Under the pieces are notes generated by a model. The model ran no database searches. It was not told the origin of the DNA and saw nothing but the letters and a program-made list of their open reading frames with translations. This document shows, piece after piece, positions 37,226 through 46,307 of a stretch of 64,000 nucleotides of DNA. The position numbers and the translations under genes were made by a program. Origin of the DNA: Mycolicibacterium sediminis (GTDB taxonomy: Bacteria; Actinomycetota; Actinomycetes; Mycobacteriales; Mycobacteriaceae). The stretch's first letter is position 1, and the number at the start of each line of letters is the position of its first letter. The stretch lies in the NCBI RefSeq assembly GCF_010731735.1, contig NZ_AP022588.1:310001-374000 (forward strand). The letters run 5' to 3'.

Positions 37226-38001
37226 GCGATGACCCGATCGATGATGCGGTCCGACCACAGCAGCCCTGCGCAGATCAGGGTGGCGCCGACGACCAGCAGC
37301 CAGCCGCCGAGCCCGTCGGACAGCAGGAAGCGCAACGGATCGGCTCCGATGAGCTGGCCCAGGCCGACGCCCAGCACCGGGAGAGCCGCGAGGATGGTCG
37401 CGGTGGCCCGTGCGCCCGCCGTTCCGGCACGCACGGTGGTGGCGAAGCGGTCCCGTTCGACCGCGTCGCGGTGGGCTGTGCGCAGCAGAGTCGCGATCGA
37501 GAGACCGTGGACGTGCGCCAGCCGCCAGCAGTCCGCCAGCCGCTCCCAGTGCGACGGTGCGGTCGAGTTGCGGGCGACGGCGGCAAGCCCGACGCTGACG
37601 TCCGCCCCGAGCCGCGCCCGGGCCGCCACGTCGCGCAGCGCACCGGCCGTGCTCCCCCCGCTCTCCCGCGCGGCCGCCTCGAAGGCGGTGACCGGATGCG
37701 CCCCGACCCGCAGTTCTCCTATCAGGACGCCGAGTGCACCCTGGACGTCCGCCGACTCGGCATCTCGGCGACGTGCGAGCGCGACCCGCCGGCGTCGCCA
37801 CGCGATCGTGGCCGTCACGAGCCCGGCCGCGGTCGCCACCGACACCGGCAGGAGCAGTGCCGAACCCGCCACGATCACCGCCGCCACGGCCAGGCCCGGC
37901 ACACGGGGTCGCCGCCGCGATGCCGCCACCGACAGTCGGTGCCGGGGCGAGGCGGGCACCACGAGCAGCGCGATCGCCAAAGCGATTGCAGCGGCGATCA
38001 T
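37222..38001 (-). CDS. TadB/GspF-like membrane protein (Rv3658c-like)
   Basis: 259 aa. Four or so membrane helices, two at the N-terminus (AIALAIALLVV; VAAVIVAGSALLLP) and two at the C-terminus, with a cytosolic T2SSF domain between (GALGVLIGELRVGAHPV, then HWERLADCWRLAHVHG). Pairs with the next gene to form the platform driven by TadA. ATG start overlaps the TadA stop by 4 nt. Confidence 0.83.
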   Translation of the reverse strand: MIAAAIALAIALLVVPASPRHRLSVAASRRRPRVPGLAVAAVIVAGSALLLPVSVATAAGLVTATIAWRRRRVALARRRDAESADVQGALGVLIGELRVGAHPVTAFEAAARESGGSTAGALRDVAARARLGADVSVGLAAVARNSTAPSHWERLADCWRLAHVHGLSIATLLRTAHRDAVERDRFATTVRAGTAGARATATILAALPVLGVGLGQLIGADPLRFLLSDGLGGWLLVVGATLICAGLLWSDRIIDRVIA

Positions 38002-39158
38002 CCCGCCCTCCGACCGTCCAGCAGGTGGCGCAGGTGCGGCATCCCGGGACCATCCCCACGTTCGTGGTGCCACGCCGCCTGCGTCGAGACCTCGCCGTCC
38101 GCCGCGCGCGCCAGGACGCCGATCTCGACCAGTCGCCGCCGGCCGCCATGGTCGCGGCCGACGTGCAGAAGCACCTGAACCGCCGCGCCGAGCTGGCTGT
38201 GCAGCGCCCGACGGTCGAGCCCGCTGGGTGCGGCCAGCGCCTCGAGCCGGGCGGGTACCTCGGCTGGGCTGTTGGCGTGCACGGTGCCCGCCCCGCCGTC
38301 GTGGCCCGTGTTGAGCGCCGCCAGCAGGTCGACGACCTCGCCGCCGCGGACCTCCCCCACGACGATGCGATCGGGTCGCATCCGCAGCGCCTGCCGCACC
38401 AGGTCCCGCACGGTCACCTCCCCGACGCCCTCGACGTTCGCGGCCCGGGCGACGAGCTTGACCAGGTGCGGATGCCGGGGCGCCAACTCGGAGGCGTCCT
38501 CCACGCACACGATGCGTTCGTGCGGCGGGACCGCGCCCAGCACGGCGGCGAGCAGCGTCGTCTTGCCCGCGCCCGTGCCACCCGAGATCAGGAACGCCAA
38601 CCGCGCCGACACCACCTGATCGATGAGTGTCGCCGCGTCGGGCGCGATGGCGCCGGACGCGGTCAGCGACGCGAGATCCTGTGTTGCCGGGCGCAACACG
38701 CGCAGCGACAGACAGGTGCCCGCCTCGGCGACCGGTGGCAGTACGGCATGCAGCCGGACGGTGAAGGCGCCGTAGCCGTGGAGCTGGCCGTCCACCCACG
38801 GCTGCGCGTCGTCGAGGCGACGTCCGACGGCGAGGGCCAGGCGTTGCGCGAGTCGGCGGACCGCGTCCTCGTCGGGGAACCGAAGAGCGCTGCGCCGCAA
38901 CCCGGACCCGTCGTCGACCCACACGGAGTCGGGTGCGGTCACCAGCACGTCGGTGGTCCCGTCGGCCCTCAGCAGTGGTTCGAGGATGCCGGCGCCGGTC
39001 AGTTCGGTCTGCATCGTCCGCAGTTCGGCGAGCACCTCGGCGTCACCGAGGACGCCTCCGGCCTCCGCGCGGATCGCCGCGGCGACGGCCGTGGGGCGCA
39101 GGCCGACCGACTCGGTGGCGAGGCGTTCGCGAACCCGTTCCACCAGTGACGAACTCAC
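37998..39158 (-). CDS. TadA/CpaF-type secretion ATPase (Rv3659c-like)
   Basis: 386 aa hexameric type II/IV secretion ATPase. Walker A ISGGTGAGKTTLL (about 190), Asp box VCVEDASELAPRHPH, Walker B/His region RPDRIVVGEVRGGEVVDLL and NTGHDGGAGTVHANS. Powers pilus or secretion through the TadB/TadC platform. GTG start overlaps the stop of the upstream ssd-like gene (GTGA). Family length is normal. Confidence 0.93.
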   Translation of the reverse strand: MSSSLVERVRERLATESVGLRPTAVAAAIRAEAGGVLGDAEVLAELRTMQTELTGAGILEPLLRADGTTDVLVTAPDSVWVDDGSGLRRSALRFPDEDAVRRLAQRLALAVGRRLDDAQPWVDGQLHGYGAFTVRLHAVLPPVAEAGTCLSLRVLRPATQDLASLTASGAIAPDAATLIDQVVSARLAFLISGGTGAGKTTLLAAVLGAVPPHERIVCVEDASELAPRHPHLVKLVARAANVEGVGEVTVRDLVRQALRMRPDRIVVGEVRGGEVVDLLAALNTGHDGGAGTVHANSPAEVPARLEALAAPSGLDRRALHSQLGAAVQVLLHVGRDHGGRRRLVEIGVLARAADGEVSTQAAWHHERGDGPGMPHLRHLLDGRRAG

Positions 39159-40237
39159 GCCCCGACCCCCACCGCACCGGCAGTCTCGTGTCCGCGCAGC
39201 ACGTCGTGGACACGGCGCGCAGCGGTCGTCAGCGGCGAACGTCTGCGCAGCGTCAGACCGCCGTGCTCGAGGACGTTGGCGAGTTGCGGCTGGGGTCGCA
39301 TCGACGCCACCAGGGGCAGACCCGTGATCTGGCCGACGTCGGCGGCGCTCAACCCGCCCGGTGACGGCCCACGCACCACCAGGCCGACGTTCGGGTTCAC
39401 CGACACCAGCCAGGCGCCGACGGCCGCTGCCGCCGCGCACGACCTGACGTCTGCACACGTGACGAGCACGACGAGGTCCGCCGCGCTCAACGCCACCTCC
39501 GCGACCGGCGAGGCACGACGCGGCAGGTCGCACACGACGGTCACACCACCGCGGCTTCCCGCATCGAGAACCGACGCGGCGGCGCCGGCGTCGATGTCGT
39601 GCGCGGCGCGTCCCGACGAGAGCACCGTCACCCCGCCGCGGGTCGGAAGTGCCTCTCGCAGAGCCGTATAGGACACGCGTCCGCCCTGCAGGGTCAGGTC
39701 CGGCCAGCGCAGACCACTGGCCGACTCGCCGCCCACCACCAGGTCCAGGCCGCCGCCCCACGAGTCCAGATCGACCAGCAGCGCATCACCCGCGGTCATC
39801 GCGAGGGCCGCCGCGAAGACGGAGGCACCGGCGCCGCCCCGGCCTCCGAGCACCGCGACCGTCGGACCCCGCCGCGCCCCGCGGGTCGACTCCCCCGCGT
39901 CGGAGAACTCCGCGGCGAGTTCGGTCTCCTGGTCCGGGAATCGCAGGACGCGCCGAACACCGAGCGCGATCGAGTCACGCCACTGGTCCGGGGTCAGGTC
40001 GGTGCGGTGGACGAGGTGTACGCGGTCACGCCGCGGCATGCCGAGGTGAGCGCACCTGCCGACGGCGGCGGCGTCGAGAACCACGGCGGACGCAGCCCGC
40101 CACACCTTGTGACTGGACGGCTCGGACGCGTGGACGACGCGCGTTCCCACGGCGGCGGCGATGCGGTCGACGTCTGCGCGCAGACCACCGTCGTCGATCA
40201 CCGACAGGACGCCGCCACTGGGACTCATGCGTTCCAT
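39155..40237 (-). CDS. ssd: Septum-site-determining / CpaE-like ATPase (Rv3660c-like)
   Basis: 360 aa. N-terminal receiver-like part, then a MinD/ParA-type domain with a deviant Walker A, VLGGRGGAGASV (Lys of the usual GKGG is Arg and the GKS is GAS), and LLVDLDSWGGGLD. Known as Ssd in M. tuberculosis, a septum-regulating MinD-like protein; in Tad systems the same place is held by TadZ/CpaE, the localisation factor. Start ATG 40237 (MERMSPSGG) or ATG 40228; upstream in-frame starts run into the 6C region. First gene of the Tad operon. Confidence 0.83.
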   Translation of the reverse strand: MERMSPSGGVLSVIDDGGLRADVDRIAAAVGTRVVHASEPSSHKVWRAASAVVLDAAAVGRCAHLGMPRRDRVHLVHRTDLTPDQWRDSIALGVRRVLRFPDQETELAAEFSDAGESTRGARRGPTVAVLGGRGGAGASVFAAALAMTAGDALLVDLDSWGGGLDLVVGGESASGLRWPDLTLQGGRVSYTALREALPTRGGVTVLSSGRAAHDIDAGAAASVLDAGSRGGVTVVCDLPRRASPVAEVALSAADLVVLVTCADVRSCAAAAAVGAWLVSVNPNVGLVVRGPSPGGLSAADVGQITGLPLVASMRPQPQLANVLEHGGLTLRRRSPLTTAARRVHDVLRGHETAGAVGVGA

Positions 40238-40382
40238 TAGTGGGGACCGGGGGACCGCTCCGCGACCGCCCGCAACTGATCTGTGGATGAATGCGGGACT
40301 GTGGACGGCGGCCCGACGACGGGTCGCGACCACGTGCTACAGGGAACATCCGCGGGGACTGCGGGAAAACCGCCCTACCCCG

Positions 40383-40480
40383 GAAAAGGGACGACCCCCG
40401 CCAGGGGGGGAGGAGGCGGAGGTCGTCGTGTATCAGCCCCGGGGGGTCGGGCTGATCCACACCCGGCATAAGCCGAGTAA
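40383..40480 (-). ncRNA. 6C small RNA (B11-type)
   Basis: On the minus strand two stem-loops each expose a run of six or more C, the definition of the actinobacterial 6C RNA. Hairpin 1: ATCAGCCC/GGGCTGAT (40449-40456 with 40432-40439), loop with six C. Hairpin 2: GACGACC-t-CCGCC paired with GGCGG-g-GGTCGTC (40390-40427), loop with seven C, followed by CCTTTTCC as terminator. An upstream small hairpin CGGC-ATAA-GCCG is also present. Position between the Rv3660c- and Rv3661-like genes is that of B11/6C in M. tuberculosis. Ends are estimates (about 98 nt). Confidence 0.88.
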
Positions 40481-40485
40481 TGCTC

Positions 40486-40491
40486 ACTATA
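40486..40491 (-). promoter_or_regulatory. -10 box of the 6C RNA
   Basis: TATAGT on the minus strand, about 6-8 nt before the proposed RNA 5' end; a TTGCGT lies 19 nt further upstream and could be the -35. One of the best -10 matches in the window. Confidence 0.65.
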
Positions 40492-40638
40492 CACACGCCG
40501 ACACCCGACGACGCAAGTCCTGCATTCCGCCGAAATCACCGCGTGACCAGTAATGTTGCAGCGACCTTCAAGTGGCCGAATCGGCCATTTCCGGCTGACG
40601 CGCGTGCCAGCCGAGGCACGTAATGTCACGTCGACCCC

Positions 40639-40644
40639 TATGCT
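40639..40644 (+). promoter_or_regulatory. -10 box of the HAD phosphatase gene
   Basis: TATGCT, 6 nt before GTG 40651, which supports that GTG over the one at 40645. Confidence 0.5.
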
Positions 40645-40650
40645 GTGGGC

Positions 40651-41505
40651 GTGACCGCCCCCGACTCGGCCCCGGGCATCTCGCCGGTGCGATCCGAGTC
40701 CGACGCCGATCTGCCGGTGCGCACGGCCGCCTTCTTCGACCTCGACAAGACGGTCATCGCGAAGTCGAGCACCCTGGCCTTCAGCAAACCCTTCTTCGAT
40801 CAGGGGCTGATCAACCGCCAGACAGTGCTGAAGTCGGCGTACGCGCAGTTCATGTTCCTGATGTCGGGCGCGGACCACGAGCAGATGGACCGCATGCGGT
40901 CCTACATCACCAACATGTGCACCGGCTGGAACGTCGAGCAGGTGAAGTCCATCGTCGCCGAGACGCTGCACGACATCGTCGATCCCCTCATCTTCGCCGA
41001 GGCCGCCAACCTCATCGCAGATCACAAGCTGTTCGGCCGGGACGTGGTCGTGGTGTCGGCGTCCGGCGAGGAGATCGTCGCCCCCATCGCCCGCGCGCTC
41101 GGCGCCACCCACGCGATGGCGACGCGCATGGTGGTCGAGGACGGCCGGTACACGGGCGAGGTCGCGTTCTACTGCTACGGCGAGGGCAAGGTCGAGGCGA
41201 TCCGCGAACTCGCTGCGCGAGAGGGCTATTCGCTCGAACACTGCTACGCCTACTCCGATTCGATCACCGACCTGCCCATGCTCGAGGCCGTCGGCCACCC
41301 GACCGTGGTGAACCCCGACCGGGCGTTGCGCAAGGAGGCGTCGGCACGCGGATGGCCGGCGCGGACGTTCTCCCGCCCCGTTCCGCTGCGCGACAGGATC
41401 CCCGCGCCGTCGGGCGCAGCCGTGGCCACCAGCGTCGCCGTCGGCGCCAGCGCCCTGGCCGCCGGCGCGCTGACGTACTCGCTGCTGCGACGCTTCCTGC
41501 CCTGA
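40651..41505 (+). CDS. HAD-IB family phosphatase (Rv3661-like)
   Basis: 284 aa, SerB-like HAD hydrolase. Motif I FFDLDKTVIAKSS with the nucleophile Asp, motif II VVVSASGEE, motif IV YAYSDSITDLPML. The C-terminus is a hydrophobic Ala-rich segment (VATSVAVGASALAAGALTYSLL), probably a membrane anchor. Family members act on small phosphate esters (phosphoserine, lysolipid phosphates); the substrate here is unknown. It is the only protein gene between the two small-RNA loci. Confidence 0.85.
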   Translation: MTAPDSAPGISPVRSESDADLPVRTAAFFDLDKTVIAKSSTLAFSKPFFDQGLINRQTVLKSAYAQFMFLMSGADHEQMDRMRSYITNMCTGWNVEQVKSIVAETLHDIVDPLIFAEAANLIADHKLFGRDVVVVSASGEEIVAPIARALGATHAMATRMVVEDGRYTGEVAFYCYGEGKVEAIRELAAREGYSLEHCYAYSDSITDLPMLEAVGHPTVVNPDRALRKEASARGWPARTFSRPVPLRDRIPAPSGAAVATSVAVGASALAAGALTYSLLRRFLP

Positions 41506-41568
41506 TCAAGCCTGGTTGCTGAGCGGCCGCCCGTAGCGATTCCGCGACGCGCACGAATTGGGCCTTGA

Positions 41569-41584
41569 TGTGACCGCCGTCACG
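41569..41584. promoter_or_regulatory. Crp-like binding site upstream of the Ms1-like RNA
   Basis: TGTGA-CCGCCG-TCACG matches the mycobacterial Crp consensus TGTGA-N6-TCACA in 9 of 10 positions. It lies in the noncoding gap after the HAD gene, a few bases before the -10-like TACAAAT at 41588-41594. Confidence 0.55.
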
Positions 41585-41599
41585 GAGTACAAATGGAGT

Positions 41600-41935
41600 C
41601 ACGGAAGCTTGGCAAGGCCAAGATCGCACCGGAGGAGAAGGTACGGTCTCCCGAGTCAAGCTGCCTAGCACGGATTTCGGCACCCACGCCACGGATTTCG
41701 GCACCCACGCGGAGCACATGCCGCGATATGGCAAAAGCGTTGTGGGCCTGCGGAACCGGGAAGAGCGAGCGACGTGTCGACCTCTTGGGTGAGGACGCCG
41801 AGCGAAGCGCATCACGGGAACGCCGAGGCCACCCACACAACCCACCGAGCACGCTTGGTAACCGGCGTCCGTGCTAGCGGGCGGCGAGCCGAGTCACATC
41901 TCGAATGTGAGTCGGATCGTCGCCCGCTCTTACTT
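41600..41935 (+). ncRNA. Ms1/MTS2823-type stationary-phase small RNA
   Basis: A 424-bp noncoding gap between Rv3661- and Rv3662c-like genes, the known place of MTS2823 (Ms1 in M. smegmatis), an abundant roughly 300-nt RNA that binds core RNA polymerase. Support in sequence: a -10-like TACAAAT (41588) or TACGGT (41642), and a large 3' hairpin with T-rich end (41876-41928, then CTTACTTT). Inside, a 20-22 nt segment GGATTTCGGCACCCACGC is tandemly repeated (41672-41711). The 5' end may be 41600 or about 41655. A 94-codon plus-strand frame across it is not protein-like. Confidence 0.68.
41876..41928 (+). terminator. Large terminator hairpin at the end of the Ms1-like RNA
   Basis: AGCGGGCGGCGA (41876-41887) pairs with TCGTCGCCCGCT (41917-41928) with one G-U; inside it GAGTCACAT/ATGTGAGTC forms a second helix. 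T-rich CTTACTTT follows. It also overlaps the stop codon of the convergent Rv3662c-like gene, so it may serve both. Confidence 0.75.
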
Positions 41936-42697
41936 TGCTGACCCTTGCTCGGCCATGGCCTGGGCAATGCCGAGCGCCTCACGGGCGCCGGCATGCAGAC
42001 CACGCGAACTGTGAATCAGCCACGCGGTCAAGCCGTCCGGAGTACCGGAGGCGAACCCGCGCGCCGACGCCTTGTAATCGCCCGACTGACGCATCCAGTA
42101 CATCTCCGGCACGCCGAGCCCATGCGGATCCAGGCCACTGTTGATCGTGATGAGTCGCGAGACCGCGCGCGCCACCACGCCGTCGGCCACACCGAACGGT
42201 TCGAGCGTGAGGATCTCGCCGTGCGCGACGGCGGCCAGGACGTGCGCAGGGACACGGGTACCGCTGGTGATGATGTCGCCCAGGAGTTCCAGCCGGCGCG
42301 CCACGTCGCCGTCGCCGCGCGGCCTGCCCAGACGGTCGTCGTCGGTGAGGTCGGAGGCGGCCAACGCGTGAAGTCGCGCGATCGCCTGCAGCGGCGCGCG
42401 CTGCCAGGCGCCGACCAGCGACGTCGCGCCGCCCTCGAGCGCCTCGGCCACGCGCAGGGCCCCGGACAGGATGGGGTCGGCGTCGCCGGCATTGGCCAGC
42501 AGCATGGACCCGCCGTCGAGCACCGAGGATGCCCGCGCCGCGCGGATCGACGCCTCGCCCGCCGACGCCGGCCAGCCCCGCAGGTTGAACCGGTGCCGGT
42601 GCGCGCGGCCCAGCGTCTCGCGCGCTTCGTCACCGGCGGCCGCCACTCCCGGCAGCTCGGCCAGCGGGGCAAGGGGATCGGATTGGGCCACGACCAC
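41930..42697 (-). CDS. Conserved hypothetical protein (Rv3662c-like)
   Basis: 255 aa, soluble and Ala-rich. Helical throughout, with conserved-looking segments ETLGRAHRHRFNLRGWP, GDIITSGTRVPAHVLAAVAHGEI, and DPHGLGVPEMYWMRQSGDY. It resembles Fic/DOC-like or bacteriocin-family hypothetical proteins only loosely (no HPFx[D/E]GN motif), so I give no function. GTG start with GGAGG 9 nt upstream. Orthologue by position of Rv3662c; the dpp genes that follow it in M. tuberculosis are absent here. Confidence 0.7.
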   Translation of the reverse strand: MVVAQSDPLAPLAELPGVAAAGDEARETLGRAHRHRFNLRGWPASAGEASIRAARASSVLDGGSMLLANAGDADPILSGALRVAEALEGGATSLVGAWQRAPLQAIARLHALAASDLTDDDRLGRPRGDGDVARRLELLGDIITSGTRVPAHVLAAVAHGEILTLEPFGVADGVVARAVSRLITINSGLDPHGLGVPEMYWMRQSGDYKASARGFASGTPDGLTAWLIHSSRGLHAGAREALGIAQAMAEQGSAK

Positions 42698-42841
42698 ACG
42701 CTAATGCCTCCGAACGGGGCTGCCGTGCACGGCCGGTGCACGTCACCGGCCGACCGTTGGACCCGCCGCAGCGCACGTTCGTCGCGCGTCCGCCGCCGCC
42801 CGCAGCGGGCGGTGTGAGTCACCAACCTCGGTGCAACCCCC

Positions 42842-42857
42842 GGTGACTAGGCTCACA
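42842..42857. promoter_or_regulatory. Crp-like palindrome covering the acs -10 box
   Basis: GGTGA-CTAGGC-TCACA matches TGTGA-N6-TCACA in 9 of 10 positions. The -10 box TAGGCT (42848-42853) lies inside it and the acs ATG follows at 42861, 7 nt after the box (leaderless). Binding here would block RNA polymerase, so repression of acs by cAMP-Crp is the natural reading. Confidence 0.55.
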
Positions 42858-42860
42858 CCC

Positions 42861-44813
<1,953 letters not shown>

Positions 44814-44830
44814 ACACCGCCTCCTCCCGC

Positions 44831-44887
44831 CGAACGTTGGTTACCGTCACGCCTTTCGCGAGAAAGCGTGACGTAGGTCAACGTTCG
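44831..44887. terminator. Nested bidirectional hairpin between acs and the Rv3668c-like gene
   Basis: Inner stem GTCACGC(c)TTTC-GCGA-GAAAGCGTGAC (44846-44872) sits inside outer arms CGAACGTTG (44831-44839) and CAACGTTCG (44879-44887). Location between convergent genes suggests termination from both sides. Confidence 0.7.
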
Positions 44888-44909
44888 CGGGCGCAAGCGG
44901 CGGTGACGG

Positions 44910-45656
44910 TCAGACCGCGGGCGTGGAACCCACCGGGACGAAGCCCGACCCCGGCCGGTTCTTCGCCGTGATGTCGGCGAGGACGGCGTTGATCGACATC
45001 GTCACGGCCGGCGTGTGCAGCGGCACGTACTTGACGACGCAGGTGGGCAGGTCCTGGCTGAACGCGCCGTGGATCATGCCGACGAGATGGTTGTTCACCG
45101 TGACGGGGGCACCGGAGTCGCCGGGTTGCCCGCACACCTGGCTGACGATGGTGCCCGGTTCCTTGCCCGGCCCCCACGTGACACCGCAGGAGTACCCGGT
45201 CGTGCGGCCGAGCTTGCACGACACCTCGCCGAACGCCGGATCGGGTCCGATCCCGTCGATCTGGAACCCGTCGACGACGTTGACCGGGGCTACCAGCGCG
45301 GGGTCGAACTCGATCACGGCGTAGTCGAGGCCGTCGTTGCCGGCGACCATCGTGCCCAGCGGCCCGCGGTCCGCGGCGGCCTCGGACGACACCTTCGCAC
45401 CCGGCCCGCCGCAGTGCGCGGACGTGAAGCCGATCAGCTTGCCCCGCGAGTCGTTGCCGATCGCCGTCAGCGTGCAGAAGGTCTCACCGTCGATGACGAT
45501 GCCCGAGCCGCCGCCGAGGGGAACCGGATCGGCGGCCTGCGACGGCGCGGCGGCCATCAGGTTCACGGCACTCAGAACCAGGGCGGACACGGCGGCGAGC
45601 AGACCCCGGCGCACGGTGCGCGACCAGCGGCGACCCGACGATTCGACAGCAGACAT
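44910..45656 (-). CDS. Secreted trypsin-like serine protease (Rv3668c-like)
   Basis: 248 aa with a signal peptide (basic SSGRRWSRTVRRG, hydrophobic core, cut near APSQAADP). Chymotrypsin fold of the alpha-lytic type: His in FTSAHCGG, Asp in LDYAVIEFD, Ser in GQPGDSGAPV. Several Cys (TFCTL, SCGV, PTCVV) suggest disulphides in the mature exported enzyme. Start ATG 45656 makes a proper signal; longer in-frame readings are noncoding. Substrate unknown. Confidence 0.87.
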   Translation of the reverse strand: MSAVESSGRRWSRTVRRGLLAAVSALVLSAVNLMAAAPSQAADPVPLGGGSGIVIDGETFCTLTAIGNDSRGKLIGFTSAHCGGPGAKVSSEAAADRGPLGTMVAGNDGLDYAVIEFDPALVAPVNVVDGFQIDGIGPDPAFGEVSCKLGRTTGYSCGVTWGPGKEPGTIVSQVCGQPGDSGAPVTVNNHLVGMIHGAFSQDLPTCVVKYVPLHTPAVTMSINAVLADITAKNRPGSGFVPVGSTPAV

Positions 45657-45791
45657 TCGTAGCGCATCCCTAACGTTTGCCTCGGCGGACGTCGCACGAA
45701 ACGCGTTCAGTCTATCGTCGGGCGGCATCGAGCCATTCGCCGCGACATGGCAACATGATCCGCATCTGTTCCGATGTGGGAGGACCTGTCC

Positions 45792-46307
45792 ATGAGTTCT
45801 GGCGACCGTAAGAACGGCGTGCCGACCACGGTGACGTCGATTCCTCTGGTGGATCCGCACGCCCCGAAGGTCGATCCGTCGGTGGGCGACCTGGTCAAGG
45901 ATGCGACCGCGCAGATGTCGACGCTGGTCCGTGCCGAGGTGGAGTTGGCCAAGGCCGAGATCACCCGGGACGTGAAGAAGGGTCTCACCGGCAGCGTCTT
46001 CTTCATCCTGGCGCTGGTGGTGCTGTTCTACTCGACGTTCTTCTTCTTCTTCTTCCTCGCTACCGTGCTCGACATCTGGTTGGTGACGTGGGCGGCCTAC
46101 CTCATCGTCTTCGGGCTCATGGTGGTGACGACCATCCTGTTCGCGCTGCTGGGCTATCTGAAGGTCCGTCGCATCCGCGGACCGCAGAAGACCATCGCGT
46201 CGGTGAAGGAGGCACGGGTGGCGCTCGTGCCGGGTGGGGACAAGCCGACGCCGGCGATCAGCGGTGACCGCCCCGGCACCTCGACGACTGATCCATCAGG
46301 CTGGTAG
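45792..46307 (+). CDS. Phage-holin-family membrane protein (Rv3669-like)
   Basis: 171 aa. Polar N-terminus with an amphipathic segment (LVKDATAQMSTLVRAEVELAKAE), then two membrane helices (FFILALVVLFYSTFFFFFF; AAYLIVFGLMVVTTILFALL) and a polar tail. This is the Phage_holin_3_6 / actinobacterial DUF1469 layout; such chromosomal proteins are not lysis holins as far as known. ATG with GGAGG 8 nt upstream. The stop overlaps the ephE start by one base. Confidence 0.82.
   Translation: MSSGDRKNGVPTTVTSIPLVDPHAPKVDPSVGDLVKDATAQMSTLVRAEVELAKAEITRDVKKGLTGSVFFILALVVLFYSTFFFFFFLATVLDIWLVTWAAYLIVFGLMVVTTILFALLGYLKVRRIRGPQKTIASVKEARVALVPGGDKPTPAISGDRPGTSTTDPSGW

Noticed and set aside
40283..40471. Plus-strand frame of about 62 codons upstream of the HAD gene
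   Set aside because: Gly/Pro/Arg-rich translation of the C-rich hairpins of the 6C RNA; no family or ribosome site.
41593..41877. 94-codon plus-strand frame after the HAD gene
   Set aside because: Low-complexity, mixed composition with a duplicated block, and it covers the Ms1-like RNA with its terminator; better explained as noncoding RNA.
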